NCBI GenBank assembly: GCA_001872185.1 | Contig: MNVX01000002.1 | Span: 1-36,017 of the forward strand | Origin: Candidatus Pacearchaeota archaeon CG1_02_32_21 | GTDB lineage: Archaea > Nanobdellota > Nanobdellia > Pacearchaeales > GW2011-AR1 | DNA length: 36,017 nucleotides | Direction of reading: 5' to 3' | Shown here: positions 1-9,909 of the stretch, one piece after another | Position numbering within the stretch: the stretch's first letter is position 1 | How the letters are laid out: the number at the start of each line of letters is the position of its first letter | Program-made: the position numbers and the translations under genes | The notes under the pieces: generated by a model | The model's input: the letters and a program-made list of their open reading frames with translations, nothing else | Told to the model about the DNA's origin: nothing | Databases searched by the model: none

Positions 1-182
1 TCATCTACACCTATTGTTTCAAATGTAAAATAATATCTATCTCCAATCTTTCTAAGAACATCTTTAAAATAATTTACAATGTTATCATCTAAAAATAAAT
101 CTTTGCGATATTTTATACAAAACATCAAATGATATTTTATTGCATATACTTTATGACAAGAATGTTGTAAATGTTCATACAT
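1..182 (-). CDS. tnpA: IS200/IS605-family TnpA (Y1 transposase), N-terminal part, cut by the window edge
   Basis: Hand translation of the minus strand from ATG at 182: MYEHLQHSCHKVYAIKYHLMFCIKYRKDLFLDDNIVNYFKDVLRKIGDRYYFTFETIGVD; matches the TnpA N-terminus pattern (KYHLxFxxKYR). Confidence 0.85.
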   Translation of the reverse strand, partial: MYEHLQHSCHKVYAIKYHLMFCIKYRKDLFLDDNIVNYFKDVLRKIGDRYYFTFETIGVD

Positions 183-221
183 ACCAAAAAGAGATGATAT
201 CAGTTTATAGTTTTTACCCAG

Positions 222-237
222 CCACAGCAAGCTGTGG
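222..237. repeat. Perfect inverted repeat CCACAGC-AA-GCTGTGG, candidate transposon-end hairpin
   Basis: Read directly; 7-bp arms. Confidence 0.75.
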
Positions 238-251
238 GGATTTCTTTTTAA

Positions 252-1565
252 TTAAATTCTTTTTTCAATCTTAACAGCAGTAGGCGCTTCTCCGCCATGC
301 CATGTAAATCTAGGTCTTACCCTCATAGGATATATTCTTTCTGAATTATCATCAAGTATTATCGCGCTTCCTTTTAAATCAGGAAGATCATCAATTTGTT
401 TTTTTATGCTCTCAACCAGGTAAGTCTGCATTATCTCATTCAAAGCCATAACATCTGCCATAGAAGTTAATCTATGGGCAATTACAATATCACTCTGAGT
501 CATGACATCTCTATGGATATGTCCTGGCTGCTGCGTTGCAAGAACTAAGGAAATTCCCGGTTGTCTCCCCTCCCTAAGCAACTGCACCAAAGCATCAGTA
601 GCGCTTGTCCTTCCATCTTTTGGCAAAAACTCATGAGCTTCATCAATAAAAATCCAGGCTAAAGGAGTTTCTCTCTTTGTTTTATAGGCCAAATAGTCAA
701 CACCATGCCTTACAGAATCAACCTCTTCAACTTTTCTCGCTTTCATCCTAGTGTTAAAAATTTTTCTGCAAAGTAATCCTATAACCAAAGCCCTCACATT
801 AAAAACTCCTACAGCATTATAAACACTTAAATCAACAACACTTGTTACACCGGGATTTAACAAATCTTCAATTCTTGTTTCAGGCATATTTTTTTCTGCA
901 AAAACCCCCCATGTATCAGCTCCCTGAAAAAGTCCGACAGCTGCGTTTCTTTGATTTTCATTAGAGTTTTTATCGCTGGAGATACTTGAAACAATATCGC
1001 TAATGTCAAAATTTTCATCTTTTTCTTTTAACAAAAAAATTACTCTTTCAATTATAACTGCAACAGGATCAATAAAAGACAAATTAAAAATAAGCACCCA
1101 GTCTTCTGCTTCAAGATCTGAAACTTTGATTGCAAATGGAATATCGACGGGAATTCCATTATCTCTGTAAGAATCAAAATGGCCATAAGGCACAAATATC
1201 TTAACTGGAAGTTTTTTTGGCTTCAAATCCCATTCATTAAGGAGAGATTTCTCTTTTTCATTTTCATACTTCATAGTCCAAAAAATTCCCATGGTATCAA
1301 AAATAAGCGGGGCGATATTTTCCCTCTCTTCCTTGTTTAAATCAGAAATTTCTTCTGCAATTGCCCCTAAAGTATAGCTCTTTCCTGAACCTCTTTTACC
1401 TGCAACTAAAACAACATGGCTTCTTGCAACATCCATAAAAATATTATTTGACATGCTAGTATACTGTCCCATTCTGACATATCCTTTTCCAAGCTTAATC
1501 AGCCCTTTTTTTCCGAAATTCTTTTTGTCAGACTCATCTCTTCCAATAATAATATCATAAGACAT
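252..1565 (-). CDS. HerA-like ATPase (DUF87-type FtsK/HerA P-loop ATPase)
   Basis: Walker A VAGKRGSGKSYTLGAI; Walker B LAWIFIDEAHEFLP; LLREGRQPGISLVLATQQP. Confidence 0.85.
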   Translation of the reverse strand: MSYDIIIGRDESDKKNFGKKGLIKLGKGYVRMGQYTSMSNNIFMDVARSHVVLVAGKRGSGKSYTLGAIAEEISDLNKEERENIAPLIFDTMGIFWTMKYENEKEKSLLNEWDLKPKKLPVKIFVPYGHFDSYRDNGIPVDIPFAIKVSDLEAEDWVLIFNLSFIDPVAVIIERVIFLLKEKDENFDISDIVSSISSDKNSNENQRNAAVGLFQGADTWGVFAEKNMPETRIEDLLNPGVTSVVDLSVYNAVGVFNVRALVIGLLCRKIFNTRMKARKVEEVDSVRHGVDYLAYKTKRETPLAWIFIDEAHEFLPKDGRTSATDALVQLLREGRQPGISLVLATQQPGHIHRDVMTQSDIVIAHRLTSMADVMALNEIMQTYLVESIKKQIDDLPDLKGSAIILDDNSERIYPMRVRPRFTWHGGEAPTAVKIEKRI

Positions 1566-1608
1566 ATTAAAAAAAATAAATAAAGAGAATATTTAATTGT
1601 TTCTAAAT

Positions 1609-2820
1609 TTAATTTATCTCGTTAAGGTATTTTATCTCTTTATCATTTAAGTCTAATTTTTTTTGCACTTCTGCATTTTTTAAAATACTTCTTACAAAAT
1701 TAAACTCTAAGCTGGCTTTTTTCTTTGAACAATGGGTGTGATTAGCATATTTGGAAATTATTGATTTTCTATGCTGGTCCCTTTGATTATAAGTCCATAT
1801 TTTTAATATTCTTGTTGGCCTCTGATAATGTGTAAAACCAACCTTAGGTTTGCTCTTAGCAAGAGATATACCTGCGCTTAAGAAGATATTTTGATATACT
1901 AAAAATCTCCAGTATCTCTGTCTCCTTATTCTTCCACGAAAAACATCTGCAATGCTTAGTGCTTCATAAGCCCTAAATAATTCGCTGCCAGAATACTCAT
2001 AAGGAATATTTTCCTCAACCCACAGAAATATTTTCTCTAATGGCAGATCAACACTGTCATATATTCTTAAACTGTCCTGGGTTAAGAGATTTTTAAAAAC
2101 AAGCTTAAGGGCCTGGAAAATATCAATTTCCTTATTTCTCTCATCAAGAAAAGGAACCAAATCTCTGGAATTGATCAAATTGTTATATCCTGCAATCATC
2201 TGCAAATCATTTATGGCAGCCCTTACATCTCCCTTGGATTTAACTGCTAAGCTTGTTATAATCTGATTGTTTAAATCAAGTCCCTCTTTTTTAGCAATCC
2301 CTTGGAGGATAACTGAAATATCCCTATAATCAAGCTCTTTAAATGGGACAAGTAAAGATTTTTTTCTTAACTCCCCAAACTTAGAGTCCCATATTTTATT
2401 AGCAGTAAGTATAATTGGAAATTTAGCCATGTCAATAAGCTCAAGCAACTCTGGCAATCCTCCCCTATCACCTAAGGAAGACAGTCCATCAACTTCATCA
2501 ACTAAAACTATTTTACCTTTTTTAAACAAGCTACTTTGTTCCAATGCAGGTTTTAACTTCTTCTCAAGCTGCTCCTTGTTTCTAAAATCACTTGCATTTA
2601 GCTCATAAACTTCGAAATCATACTCATTTCTGGCAATATATGCTAAGCTTGTCTTTCCTGTCCCGGCAGGCCCGTGAAACAAAATTGCTTTTTTGCCATG
2701 TGGAAAACTATCAAAAAAAGCTTTAAGTTCGCTAATTGCACGGCTCTGGCCCTTTAATTCATCAAATTTTAAAATTCTATGCTTCTCAGCCCAGTTTTGA
2801 GATTCCTTCCCTTTCGCCAT
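1609..2820 (-). CDS. rfcL: Replication factor C large subunit
   Basis: WAEKHRILKFDELKGQ, FHGPAGTGKTSLAYIA, VLVDEVDGL; adjacent to RFC small subunit. Confidence 0.92.
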   Translation of the reverse strand: MAKGKESQNWAEKHRILKFDELKGQSRAISELKAFFDSFPHGKKAILFHGPAGTGKTSLAYIARNEYDFEVYELNASDFRNKEQLEKKLKPALEQSSLFKKGKIVLVDEVDGLSSLGDRGGLPELLELIDMAKFPIILTANKIWDSKFGELRKKSLLVPFKELDYRDISVILQGIAKKEGLDLNNQIITSLAVKSKGDVRAAINDLQMIAGYNNLINSRDLVPFLDERNKEIDIFQALKLVFKNLLTQDSLRIYDSVDLPLEKIFLWVEENIPYEYSGSELFRAYEALSIADVFRGRIRRQRYWRFLVYQNIFLSAGISLAKSKPKVGFTHYQRPTRILKIWTYNQRDQHRKSIISKYANHTHCSKKKASLEFNFVRSILKNAEVQKKLDLNDKEIKYLNEIN

Positions 2821-2835
2821 GTTTAGTATTAATCT

Positions 2836-3801
2836 TTACTTTCCCCTTCCAGCCATAACAAAACTTGCCAGTAAAGCCTCTAATTGTATAAATTCGTCAC
2901 TTCCCTCTGTTAATCTAAACTCAATTTCCCCCGTCCTCTCTGTAAGCCTTACTTTTATTTCAGGGTCAATATCTAAATTCCATACCTCTTTTTGAATAGC
3001 CTTAATTATATCAGTTCCTGAAATGCTTTCTTTCAACATAATATCCAGCAATTTTTCCTTCGAATTAATAAAATCTCCAGCCAAAGCATATTCCAGAACA
3101 ATTTTTACATCTGAAGGCTTTGCTGTTGGAACAATAATATCAACTAACTCGTTTGTTATTTTATTGCTTATAGAAGCAGTAGTTTGAAGAAGATTAATAG
3201 CTCTTCTGCAATCACCTTCACTTAACTCAAATAATGACTCAACAGCCTTGCTGTCAATTTCTAATTTCTCATTCTGAGATATTCTCTTAACAACCTTATC
3301 TATGTCTTTCTTTTCCAAAAGCCTAAATCTAAAAACAGCACACCTTGACTGTATTGGATCTATTATCTTTGAAGAATAATTGCATGAAAGAATAAATCTG
3401 CAGTTGCTTGTATAATTCTCCATTGTCCTCCTCAGGGCGTTTTGAGCCTCATTAGTAAGAGCATCAGCTTCATCTAAAAATATAACCTTAAAAGGAATTT
3501 TTGAAATTGCTTTTGTCCTCGCAAAATCTTTGACTTTTTGCCTTATAACATCTATTCCCCTTTCATCACTTGCATTAAGCTCCAGATAGTTTTCCCTCCA
3601 AGACTCGCCAAATAGTTCTTTAACAACTACTAAAGCAAGAGTAGACTTGCCAACTCCTGCAGGTCCTGCAAATAATAAATGAGGTATATTCAAAGAGTTC
3701 GTTAAAGATTGAACTCTTTTAATTATGTCGTTCTGACCAACAATTTCCTCAAATTTCTTAGGCCTGTATTTCTCAGTCCAAATTTCACTATCACCTGTCA
3801 T
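2836..3801 (-). CDS. rfcS: Replication factor C small subunit (start moved to the internal Met MTGDSEIWTEKYRPKKF)
   Basis: WTEKYRPKKFEEIVGQ, FAGPAGVGKSTLAL, FLDEADALTNEAQNALRRTME, SCNYSSKIIDPIQSRC; the extra N-terminus in the ORF track is not family-like. Confidence 0.93.
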   Translation of the reverse strand: MTGDSEIWTEKYRPKKFEEIVGQNDIIKRVQSLTNSLNIPHLLFAGPAGVGKSTLALVVVKELFGESWRENYLELNASDERGIDVIRQKVKDFARTKAISKIPFKVIFLDEADALTNEAQNALRRTMENYTSNCRFILSCNYSSKIIDPIQSRCAVFRFRLLEKKDIDKVVKRISQNEKLEIDSKAVESLFELSEGDCRRAINLLQTTASISNKITNELVDIIVPTAKPSDVKIVLEYALAGDFINSKEKLLDIMLKESISGTDIIKAIQKEVWNLDIDPEIKVRLTERTGEIEFRLTEGSDEFIQLEALLASFVMAGRGK

Positions 3802-3868
3802 TACAACGAGAAAAATAAAGTTGATATAAAAAGATTGCTGTGCTAAAGTTATTGTCACACAATTAGGA

Positions 3869-3985
3869 TTATTTGCTTCTAGCTCTTCTTATCTTTCTAA
3901 GATGTTTGGCCTTTCTAAGTTTCTTTCTTTGCCATTTCCATCTCATCTGGTGCTTTTTCTTCCACCTTCTGCTCGAACGTTTCAT
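3869..3985 (-). CDS. Candidate ribosomal protein eL41 with 13-residue N-terminal extension (38 aa; not in ORF track)
   Basis: Hand translation MKRSSRRWKKKHQMRWKWQRKKLRKAKHLRKIRRARSK; last 25 residues match eL41 length, MRxKW start and RxRSK end; TATA-like TTTAAAAATA about 25 nt upstream. Confidence 0.75.
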   Translation of the reverse strand: MKRSSRRWKKKHQMRWKWQRKKLRKAKHLRKIRRARSK

Positions 3986-4109
3986 CAAATTCTAAAGAAA
4001 AATTGTATTTTTAAATTTATGGTTTGTGATTCATTGTTACATTAAGGGGACTTATGCATTCATCAGATAGTGAAACAATCCTGTTCTGGTTTATAGATTT
4101 TCAAATTTC

Positions 4110-5108
4110 TCAATTTTCCAAAATTTTCTCTAATTTGCAGATTACGTCTTTAGATTTTATATCTTGCATTAACTTACTTGTGTGATTCGTGGACACTACA
4201 AATCTTCTATTATTATATGGGGCAAATTTATGGGGGCGAGTTGGACCATATAAACCAATAACTTTTGCTCCAATAGCATCCGAAAGATGAGTTAACCCTG
4301 TGTCAGGACCTATAATTGCTTTCGCCCGTAAGGCTATTTTACAAAAATTCTCCAAATCTAATAAAGAACCCTTACTTGTTATTAAATTAACTGCGCTTTC
4401 GGTTTCTATATCTTTTGACATTTGATAATCTTCTGTTGAACCGATTAATACAGGAATATATCCTTCAGATTCACAAAAACGTGCTAACTCTTTGTTTCCC
4501 TGTTCTGTCCATTTTTTATCTAGTCTTCCTGCACCCAATATAAAAACCATATAATTTAGGGGAAGATCTATTGTTTCTCCAAAGTGATTTTCGAGCAACT
4601 CATCTTTATCTTTGTTTAATGTAAAATCAAATAGTTTTTGTATACCGAGAATTTCGGCAAATCTTAAATTCCTATCAACGACATGATCGTGATTTCTTTT
4701 TTGGATATTTCTCAATGAAAATTGATTGGGACAAGAAAGAGTGTCTATATAAAAATTTCTTAAAATAATTGCTAAATCATACTCCGCCCCATTTAAGTAA
4801 TGTTCATACATTTCCCTTTCAAATTGTGTTCTTTCTTTTGCTTCTAACTTATATCTTTCAGGAAAATCTTTGCCTCTATAAAGAGAAATTCTTTTTGCTT
4901 CAATATCATCATCAATTGGTTTATAAGAAAAAGAAACTATTCCTGTGCATAATTTCTCTAGAGAGCGACTATCTTTTTCTTGGCGTCTGTCAACTACAGG
5001 AATAACTATTTCACAATCTTTAAAGGCATTTCTTAAGCTATGTATTAAAGGAAGTGTATGAACAAAATCACCAATTCCTCTTTGAGGAACACATAATATT
5101 TTAGCCAT
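4110..5108 (-). CDS. Glycosyltransferase family 9 (heptosyltransferase-like)
   Basis: PQRGIGDFVHTLPLIHSLR N-terminus; AIIGPDTGLTHLSDAIGAKVIGLYGPTRPHKFAPY C-terminal motif. Confidence 0.85.
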   Translation of the reverse strand: MAKILCVPQRGIGDFVHTLPLIHSLRNAFKDCEIVIPVVDRRQEKDSRSLEKLCTGIVSFSYKPIDDDIEAKRISLYRGKDFPERYKLEAKERTQFEREMYEHYLNGAEYDLAIILRNFYIDTLSCPNQFSLRNIQKRNHDHVVDRNLRFAEILGIQKLFDFTLNKDKDELLENHFGETIDLPLNYMVFILGAGRLDKKWTEQGNKELARFCESEGYIPVLIGSTEDYQMSKDIETESAVNLITSKGSLLDLENFCKIALRAKAIIGPDTGLTHLSDAIGAKVIGLYGPTRPHKFAPYNNRRFVVSTNHTSKLMQDIKSKDVICKLEKILEN

Positions 5109-5109
5109 C

Positions 5110-6414
5110 TTAAAAATCCTCTCTACTTAATGCAGATAAATTTTCTAAAAGGTTTTCTTTAGTGTTAGATTTTTCTCCTCTCCTAATATTTCTTATAACA
5201 AAATTTTTTACTAAAGCATATTTTATTAAATCTATACTTAATTTGTGTTCTTTATCATTTATTGGAGATTTCGCAGAAGAATTATATCCATCTATAATTG
5301 ATTTTAGACTTCCTTCAAGATAAAACGGTACAGCCATATTCCCTCTAAATATAAGAGGAGATTCTAATTCGCATATCCTTTTTGACATCTTAATCCTCTC
5401 AAGATCAATAAACCTAAAGCCATTTGGCGTTACTATTACATTAGACTCATTTAGATCTCCATGAATAAGACATTCAGGAAGTGATTCAATTTCTTTACTT
5501 AATTCTAATTCCACAAATTGACTAATCTCCGAATTTATACCCTCAAATCCTGCAAGTGAAAGATCAATCCCTAAAGCTACCAAGTTACTCTCACTAATGT
5601 GTTTTGAGTCTGTTAAAAATTCTCTTCCTAAATTAGGATGATTTTCGACTAATGTTAATAGTTGTTCATGCATAGTAGCCACATAATCTCCTAATTTTAT
5701 GAAATAACTTAAATCTCTTTTGGCATTATGTTTTCCTCTTATAAATTCCTCTAATCCATAAGTTCCATCTTCTAAAACAACGCCTGATTTACCATCTATT
5801 GTTTCTTTTATTGTGGGGAATAAATATGGTATACTTCTTGCAACTTCAGATATTGCCTCAACTCTTTTTTCATCTTCCCCAATATATTTGAAAACATACT
5901 TGTTATAGCCATCTGAAACATAAAATATTCCGTTATTTTTTGCACTTTCTTCTATCTCTCTTAATTGGACTGGATGCAGGCAATAGTTCTCTATTAGTAT
6001 CTTCTCTAACTCTCCACGGCTTTTTCTTTTTAATCTTTCTTTTTTCAAAACTTTTTTTGGGATATTATATGTAACCTTTTTATTTTTTAATAAATCTAGC
6101 CCCTTTGCACAAGCAATTTCTACTTCCCTTATTGGCAGTACTTGCAGAACTCCACCGTTGATTAATATAAATGAATTCTTGGCATTGGAAATTGTTGTCT
6201 CTGTTTGATCTGAAACCACTACATTATTGTCACAATTATCAGAGAAATTTATTCTTCCTTGAACATAACCAAAATTGTTACCTATTCTATAAAAATTTAC
6301 TGACGGGCAGGAGTCATTTCTTAGTAAAACTCCATGGTATTCAAATCTTTTCCCTCCAGCTCCTTCTAAGAAGAACTGGCCATTTTTTTTGTAATCAAAC
6401 TTAATTTCACCCAT
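5110..6414 (-). CDS. Aminoglycoside phosphotransferase (APH)-like small-molecule kinase
   Basis: CLIHGDLNESNVIVTPNGFRFIDLERI matches the APH HGDLxxxN...D catalytic pattern. Confidence 0.75.
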   Translation of the reverse strand: MGEIKFDYKKNGQFFLEGAGGKRFEYHGVLLRNDSCPSVNFYRIGNNFGYVQGRINFSDNCDNNVVVSDQTETTISNAKNSFILINGGVLQVLPIREVEIACAKGLDLLKNKKVTYNIPKKVLKKERLKRKSRGELEKILIENYCLHPVQLREIEESAKNNGIFYVSDGYNKYVFKYIGEDEKRVEAISEVARSIPYLFPTIKETIDGKSGVVLEDGTYGLEEFIRGKHNAKRDLSYFIKLGDYVATMHEQLLTLVENHPNLGREFLTDSKHISESNLVALGIDLSLAGFEGINSEISQFVELELSKEIESLPECLIHGDLNESNVIVTPNGFRFIDLERIKMSKRICELESPLIFRGNMAVPFYLEGSLKSIIDGYNSSAKSPINDKEHKLSIDLIKYALVKNFVIRNIRRGEKSNTKENLLENLSALSREDF

Positions 6415-6474
6415 AAAAAAGCAGGTATAGTTAAATATTTAAATCTTTATTTTAATGTTAATTCATTAGGAAAA

Positions 6475-7026
6475 ATGGAAATAGTTTTTGTTAGACATGC
6501 GGAAAAGAAAGAAGGAGATGGAGATTTAGAATTATCTGAAAAAGGCATTCAACAAGCAAAGAATCTTGCTAAAAGATTAAGTAATGAACATTTTGATGAA
6601 ATTTATTGTAGTGGTCTTAAGAGAGCAATTGAAACTTCCAACTTCATATCCGGAGAATTAAAATTATCTCTAAGAATAGAAAACTCATTGAACGAATTTG
6701 AATCAAATTTGCTTAAAATAAAAGAACAGGAATGGGATGAGAAAAGCAAATCTCACTATGGTGAATTAAAATCCTTTTTAGAAAAGTTTACTAATAGGGC
6801 AGAAGAAGGTAAAAGAATATTAATAATTGCTCATGGCATTACAAATAGATTAATTCTTGCTATTTTATTAGAATTAGAGTTAAAAAACCTCATAAGATTC
6901 AGGTTGCTTGAAACAGCTATTAATGAGGTTTATTGGATGCCAAAATTTGGGAACTGGAGGCTTAAATATTGGAACGATGTCTCGCATCAACCTAAAGAAT
7001 TGGTTGAAGGAAAAAATAAGTATTAA
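6475..7026 (+). CDS. Histidine phosphatase family protein
   Basis: IVFVRHAEK; LSEKGIQQAKNLAKRL; ILIIAHGITNRLIL second catalytic His. Confidence 0.85.
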   Translation: MEIVFVRHAEKKEGDGDLELSEKGIQQAKNLAKRLSNEHFDEIYCSGLKRAIETSNFISGELKLSLRIENSLNEFESNLLKIKEQEWDEKSKSHYGELKSFLEKFTNRAEEGKRILIIAHGITNRLILAILLELELKNLIRFRLLETAINEVYWMPKFGNWRLKYWNDVSHQPKELVEGKNKY

Positions 7027-7850
7027 TTGCTCTCTAATAACTTATTGTAATAATTGACAAATTCTATAAAAAGTTTTTTGATTTCTCTTAAATTATATTT
7101 CTTACCTAATCTACGAGATATTATTTTTCCTTGAATATTCTCAAGTTCTTTTGTTGGAAAAACGAGCGATGCGTATTTTGAAGCTTCAAAAATTCTGGAA
7201 AGAATTTTTCTTGCTCTTATTTGGTTTGATATCTTATTATTCGATTTTCTTAGGTAGTATGCATTATAAGAATTAATTAATAAGTCATAAATTTGAGCAT
7301 AGCAATTTGACAGAAATATTTCTTTGTTTTCTTTAAAATCGAACCCCAGAAGAGGTAAATGTCTATAAGGCAATGAAATAGATGTTCTGTTAATTATCTT
7401 ATTTTGAATTTCTTTGTTAAAGTGTGATCTTCTATCCATAACCCCTTCTGAAAAATTCTTTTCCCCTTTCAAAGAGATTCCAACAGAATATTCTATTTTA
7501 TCCAGCTTAATTTTTGTCTGAACATTATCAAAGACGTTTCCTCTAACTATTACTAAAAAGTCATAGTCATCATTATTTATAGAATGTAGTGCCGAACCAA
7601 ATATCGAGATACTTAAAATATTCTTTTTTTCATATTCTTTAGCGAGATACCCCCTTATCTTTGTTGCCAAATCAAAAAATATTTTCCATCTTTGTTCTAA
7701 AAGATTATTCTTTTTATTTTTATAAAGGCAATAGTAAATATTTCTTTTAAATAGCTTTCCTCTTTGTTTTTTCTCTATAATATTTATTTTATTTTCTTTG
7801 AAGAGTTCTATTGGAAAAGGAACATCAAATAAAATTGGTTTAATTTTCAT
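7023..7850 (-). CDS. Pol-beta-superfamily nucleotidyltransferase-like protein
   Basis: ISIFGSALHSINNDDYDFLVIV (GS...DxD-like pattern). Confidence 0.6.
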   Translation of the reverse strand: MKIKPILFDVPFPIELFKENKINIIEKKQRGKLFKRNIYYCLYKNKKNNLLEQRWKIFFDLATKIRGYLAKEYEKKNILSISIFGSALHSINNDDYDFLVIVRGNVFDNVQTKIKLDKIEYSVGISLKGEKNFSEGVMDRRSHFNKEIQNKIINRTSISLPYRHLPLLGFDFKENKEIFLSNCYAQIYDLLINSYNAYYLRKSNNKISNQIRARKILSRIFEASKYASLVFPTKELENIQGKIISRRLGKKYNLREIKKLFIEFVNYYNKLLESN

Positions 7851-7866
7851 AAAGTTAATTCAAGAT

Positions 7867-8202
7867 TTATATATTTTTATCCAGCCACTCTCTCACCCTG
7901 GACTCGGGAATAGCGCCGACAAACTCATCAACTACCTTGCCATTTTTAAACATCTTGACAGAAGGTATGCTCATAACTCCGTATTCCTGAGGTTTTCCCT
8001 CATTTTCTTCTACACTTAATTTAACAACAATTATCTTTCCATTATACTCTTTAGCAAGCTTCTCTAATATTGGTCCAAGCATTCGGCATGGTCCGCACCA
8101 TGATGCCCAAAAATCAACAACTATGGGTGTTTTTTTAGAAGCCTGAATAACATCTTTATCAAAGCTATTATCACTTGTCTCAATTAAATATTTTCCGGTC
8201 AT
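7867..8202 (-). CDS. Thioredoxin
   Basis: VVDFWASWCGPCRMLGPILEKLA; WCGPC active site. Confidence 0.95.
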   Translation of the reverse strand: MTGKYLIETSDNSFDKDVIQASKKTPIVVDFWASWCGPCRMLGPILEKLAKEYNGKIIVVKLSVEENEGKPQEYGVMSIPSVKMFKNGKVVDEFVGAIPESRVREWLDKNI

Positions 8203-8242
8203 AAAATCCTAAACAAAAAAGAGTTTTTAAATTTAATTAAAC

Positions 8243-8716
8243 TCAGCTGTTGATTTTATCCTTATTATCTCTATAAAATTTCCATACTCCCTTGCCATAT
8301 ACATTGATATCTATTTTACTGCCCTCGCAGGACTTTACTTTTGGAATCTCACTTCCAATGTAACCAGAAGCAATTCCTTCGCCCTCGATTAAAAGAACAT
8401 TTTTCAAAAAACATGATTTATCGACGCATAATATAGCTTCTTCTATAACAGGTGATAGTTTATTTTTGATGTCACCTGGAATATTTACAATAGAACCAGA
8501 GTTACCTAGCAATTGATTTAAACCATTCTGGCAGTCAGCATTTTCAATGCATTGAAAAGGTATTTTTGTTCCTTCATCATAAACACAAAAGCTGGCTATA
8601 TGTAATGGAACAAAATTATAAAGGATAAAACCTCCAGTCAAAATTAAAATTATCAAAACCAGAAAGGTTATGCCAATTATTTTCCAAAACCCCATAAATA
8701 AAATAATTAAATGCAA
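8243..8716 (-). CDS. Hypothetical protein with N-terminal transmembrane segment
   Basis: Intact ORF; IIGITFLVLIILILTGGFILYNFV hydrophobic segment; several Cys outside. Confidence 0.6.
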   Translation of the reverse strand: MHLIILFMGFWKIIGITFLVLIILILTGGFILYNFVPLHIASFCVYDEGTKIPFQCIENADCQNGLNQLLGNSGSIVNIPGDIKNKLSPVIEEAILCVDKSCFLKNVLLIEGEGIASGYIGSEIPKVKSCEGSKIDINVYGKGVWKFYRDNKDKINS

Positions 8717-8777
8717 TTTATATATCTGTGGGGGAGTTTTCTAAAAAAATTGGTTTATATATTACTATTACAATCAC

Positions 8778-9776
8778 TTAATCCGCAAAACTCTCTGCAA
8801 CTAAAATCGGAAATAAAATACTGGCATCTCCAGTTACCTTAACTGATTCGCAGTTTCCTTTTAGCTTACCCCATGAAACTGCTTCATCAGGAGTTGCACC
8901 AGCATCACTTCCATCAAACTCCTGGGCAGTGTTAATGTAAACCGCATAATCAGCTCCATCTCTATAAAGATGAGCATTTAATATCGAGTGCTTTACAGTT
9001 CCAGATCCTAAAATAATTACTCCTGATTTTTTTAAACCTATAGTAGAATCGTTTAAGTTTTTTCCATCTTCTGCAACGTCAATTGCAAAATCACTATGTT
9101 GATATTTAAAAAAATAAATCATATCTCCCAAACTGCCATCCATTATGGCCGGACAATAAACAGGTATTCCATTTTTGGCAGCCCAGTAATAAATACTTTG
9201 CTCGTTATTAATTCTCATCCCTAGTTCCCAGATAAGTTTTGAAGGAGTTATGGCCTTACCAGTTTTTCTCTGCTCTAAATAAAACTCTTCTAAAATTGGC
9301 ATTATCCAATCTTCAAATTTAAGATATCTAGAATTTGGAACAAAAATATTTCCGATTCTGTTGACTGCCTTTTCCCTCAATTCAATGCCTGGAGCTTTAA
9401 AATCGCCTAAGATAAAGTCTCCAAAACATTTGATAAAATCTTCCTCAATTCCTCCAGCAGTTGTAACAATAACATCAACTTTTTTATGCTTAGCTAAATA
9501 CCTGAATATTTCGCGCAACCCGCTGCTTACCATATTTGAAGTATATCCCAAAAATATCTTTGATTTGCTTTCCCTCATTTTTTTAACAATTTCAATAGCT
9601 TTTGATAAATGGCTTGCCTGATAACCTGTAGAAGAAAAACTTTTAATTATTTCAGAATAATCAACTCCTTTATCAAAATCATAACCCTTGATACTAACTC
9701 CGGATAACTCTTCGCTATCTCTTAAAATATTTTCTCTTGCAATTTTTTCTTTATCAATAGTTTCCATATATATCAA
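8778..9776 (-). CDS. dys: Deoxyhypusine synthase
   Basis: VDVIVTTAGGIEEDFIKC; AAKNGIPVYCPAIMDGSLGDM; NTAQEFDGSDAGATPDEAVSWGKL. Confidence 0.93.
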   Translation of the reverse strand: MIYMETIDKEKIARENILRDSEELSGVSIKGYDFDKGVDYSEIIKSFSSTGYQASHLSKAIEIVKKMRESKSKIFLGYTSNMVSSGLREIFRYLAKHKKVDVIVTTAGGIEEDFIKCFGDFILGDFKAPGIELREKAVNRIGNIFVPNSRYLKFEDWIMPILEEFYLEQRKTGKAITPSKLIWELGMRINNEQSIYYWAAKNGIPVYCPAIMDGSLGDMIYFFKYQHSDFAIDVAEDGKNLNDSTIGLKKSGVIILGSGTVKHSILNAHLYRDGADYAVYINTAQEFDGSDAGATPDEAVSWGKLKGNCESVKVTGDASILFPILVAESFAD

Positions 9777-9909
9777 ATTGTAAATTATTTAGAATAAACT
9801 ATAGAGCACACTAACAAATAGGAATAGCTATACTTTCCTGCAACTTTATTAATTTACTCATACTAAATTCAGAAAATGGCTGTTTAAAAACCTTTTTGAT
9901 ATACAAAAT

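Larger units (their letters stand above)
1..240 (-). mobile_element. IS200/IS605-like element, tnpA-proximal end (partial)
   Basis: TnpA start at 182 plus subterminal hairpin CCACAGC-AA-GCTGTGG at 222-237, placed upstream of tnpA as in IS200/IS605 left ends. Confidence 0.7.

Noticed and set aside
4769-5005. Plus-strand ORF antisense to the GT9 gene (and similar ORFs at 6171, 9361, 10040, 18390, 25554, 26246, 29875, 35074)
   Set aside because: Opposite strand of confident coding genes, low-complexity hydrophobic translations, no recognisable motifs
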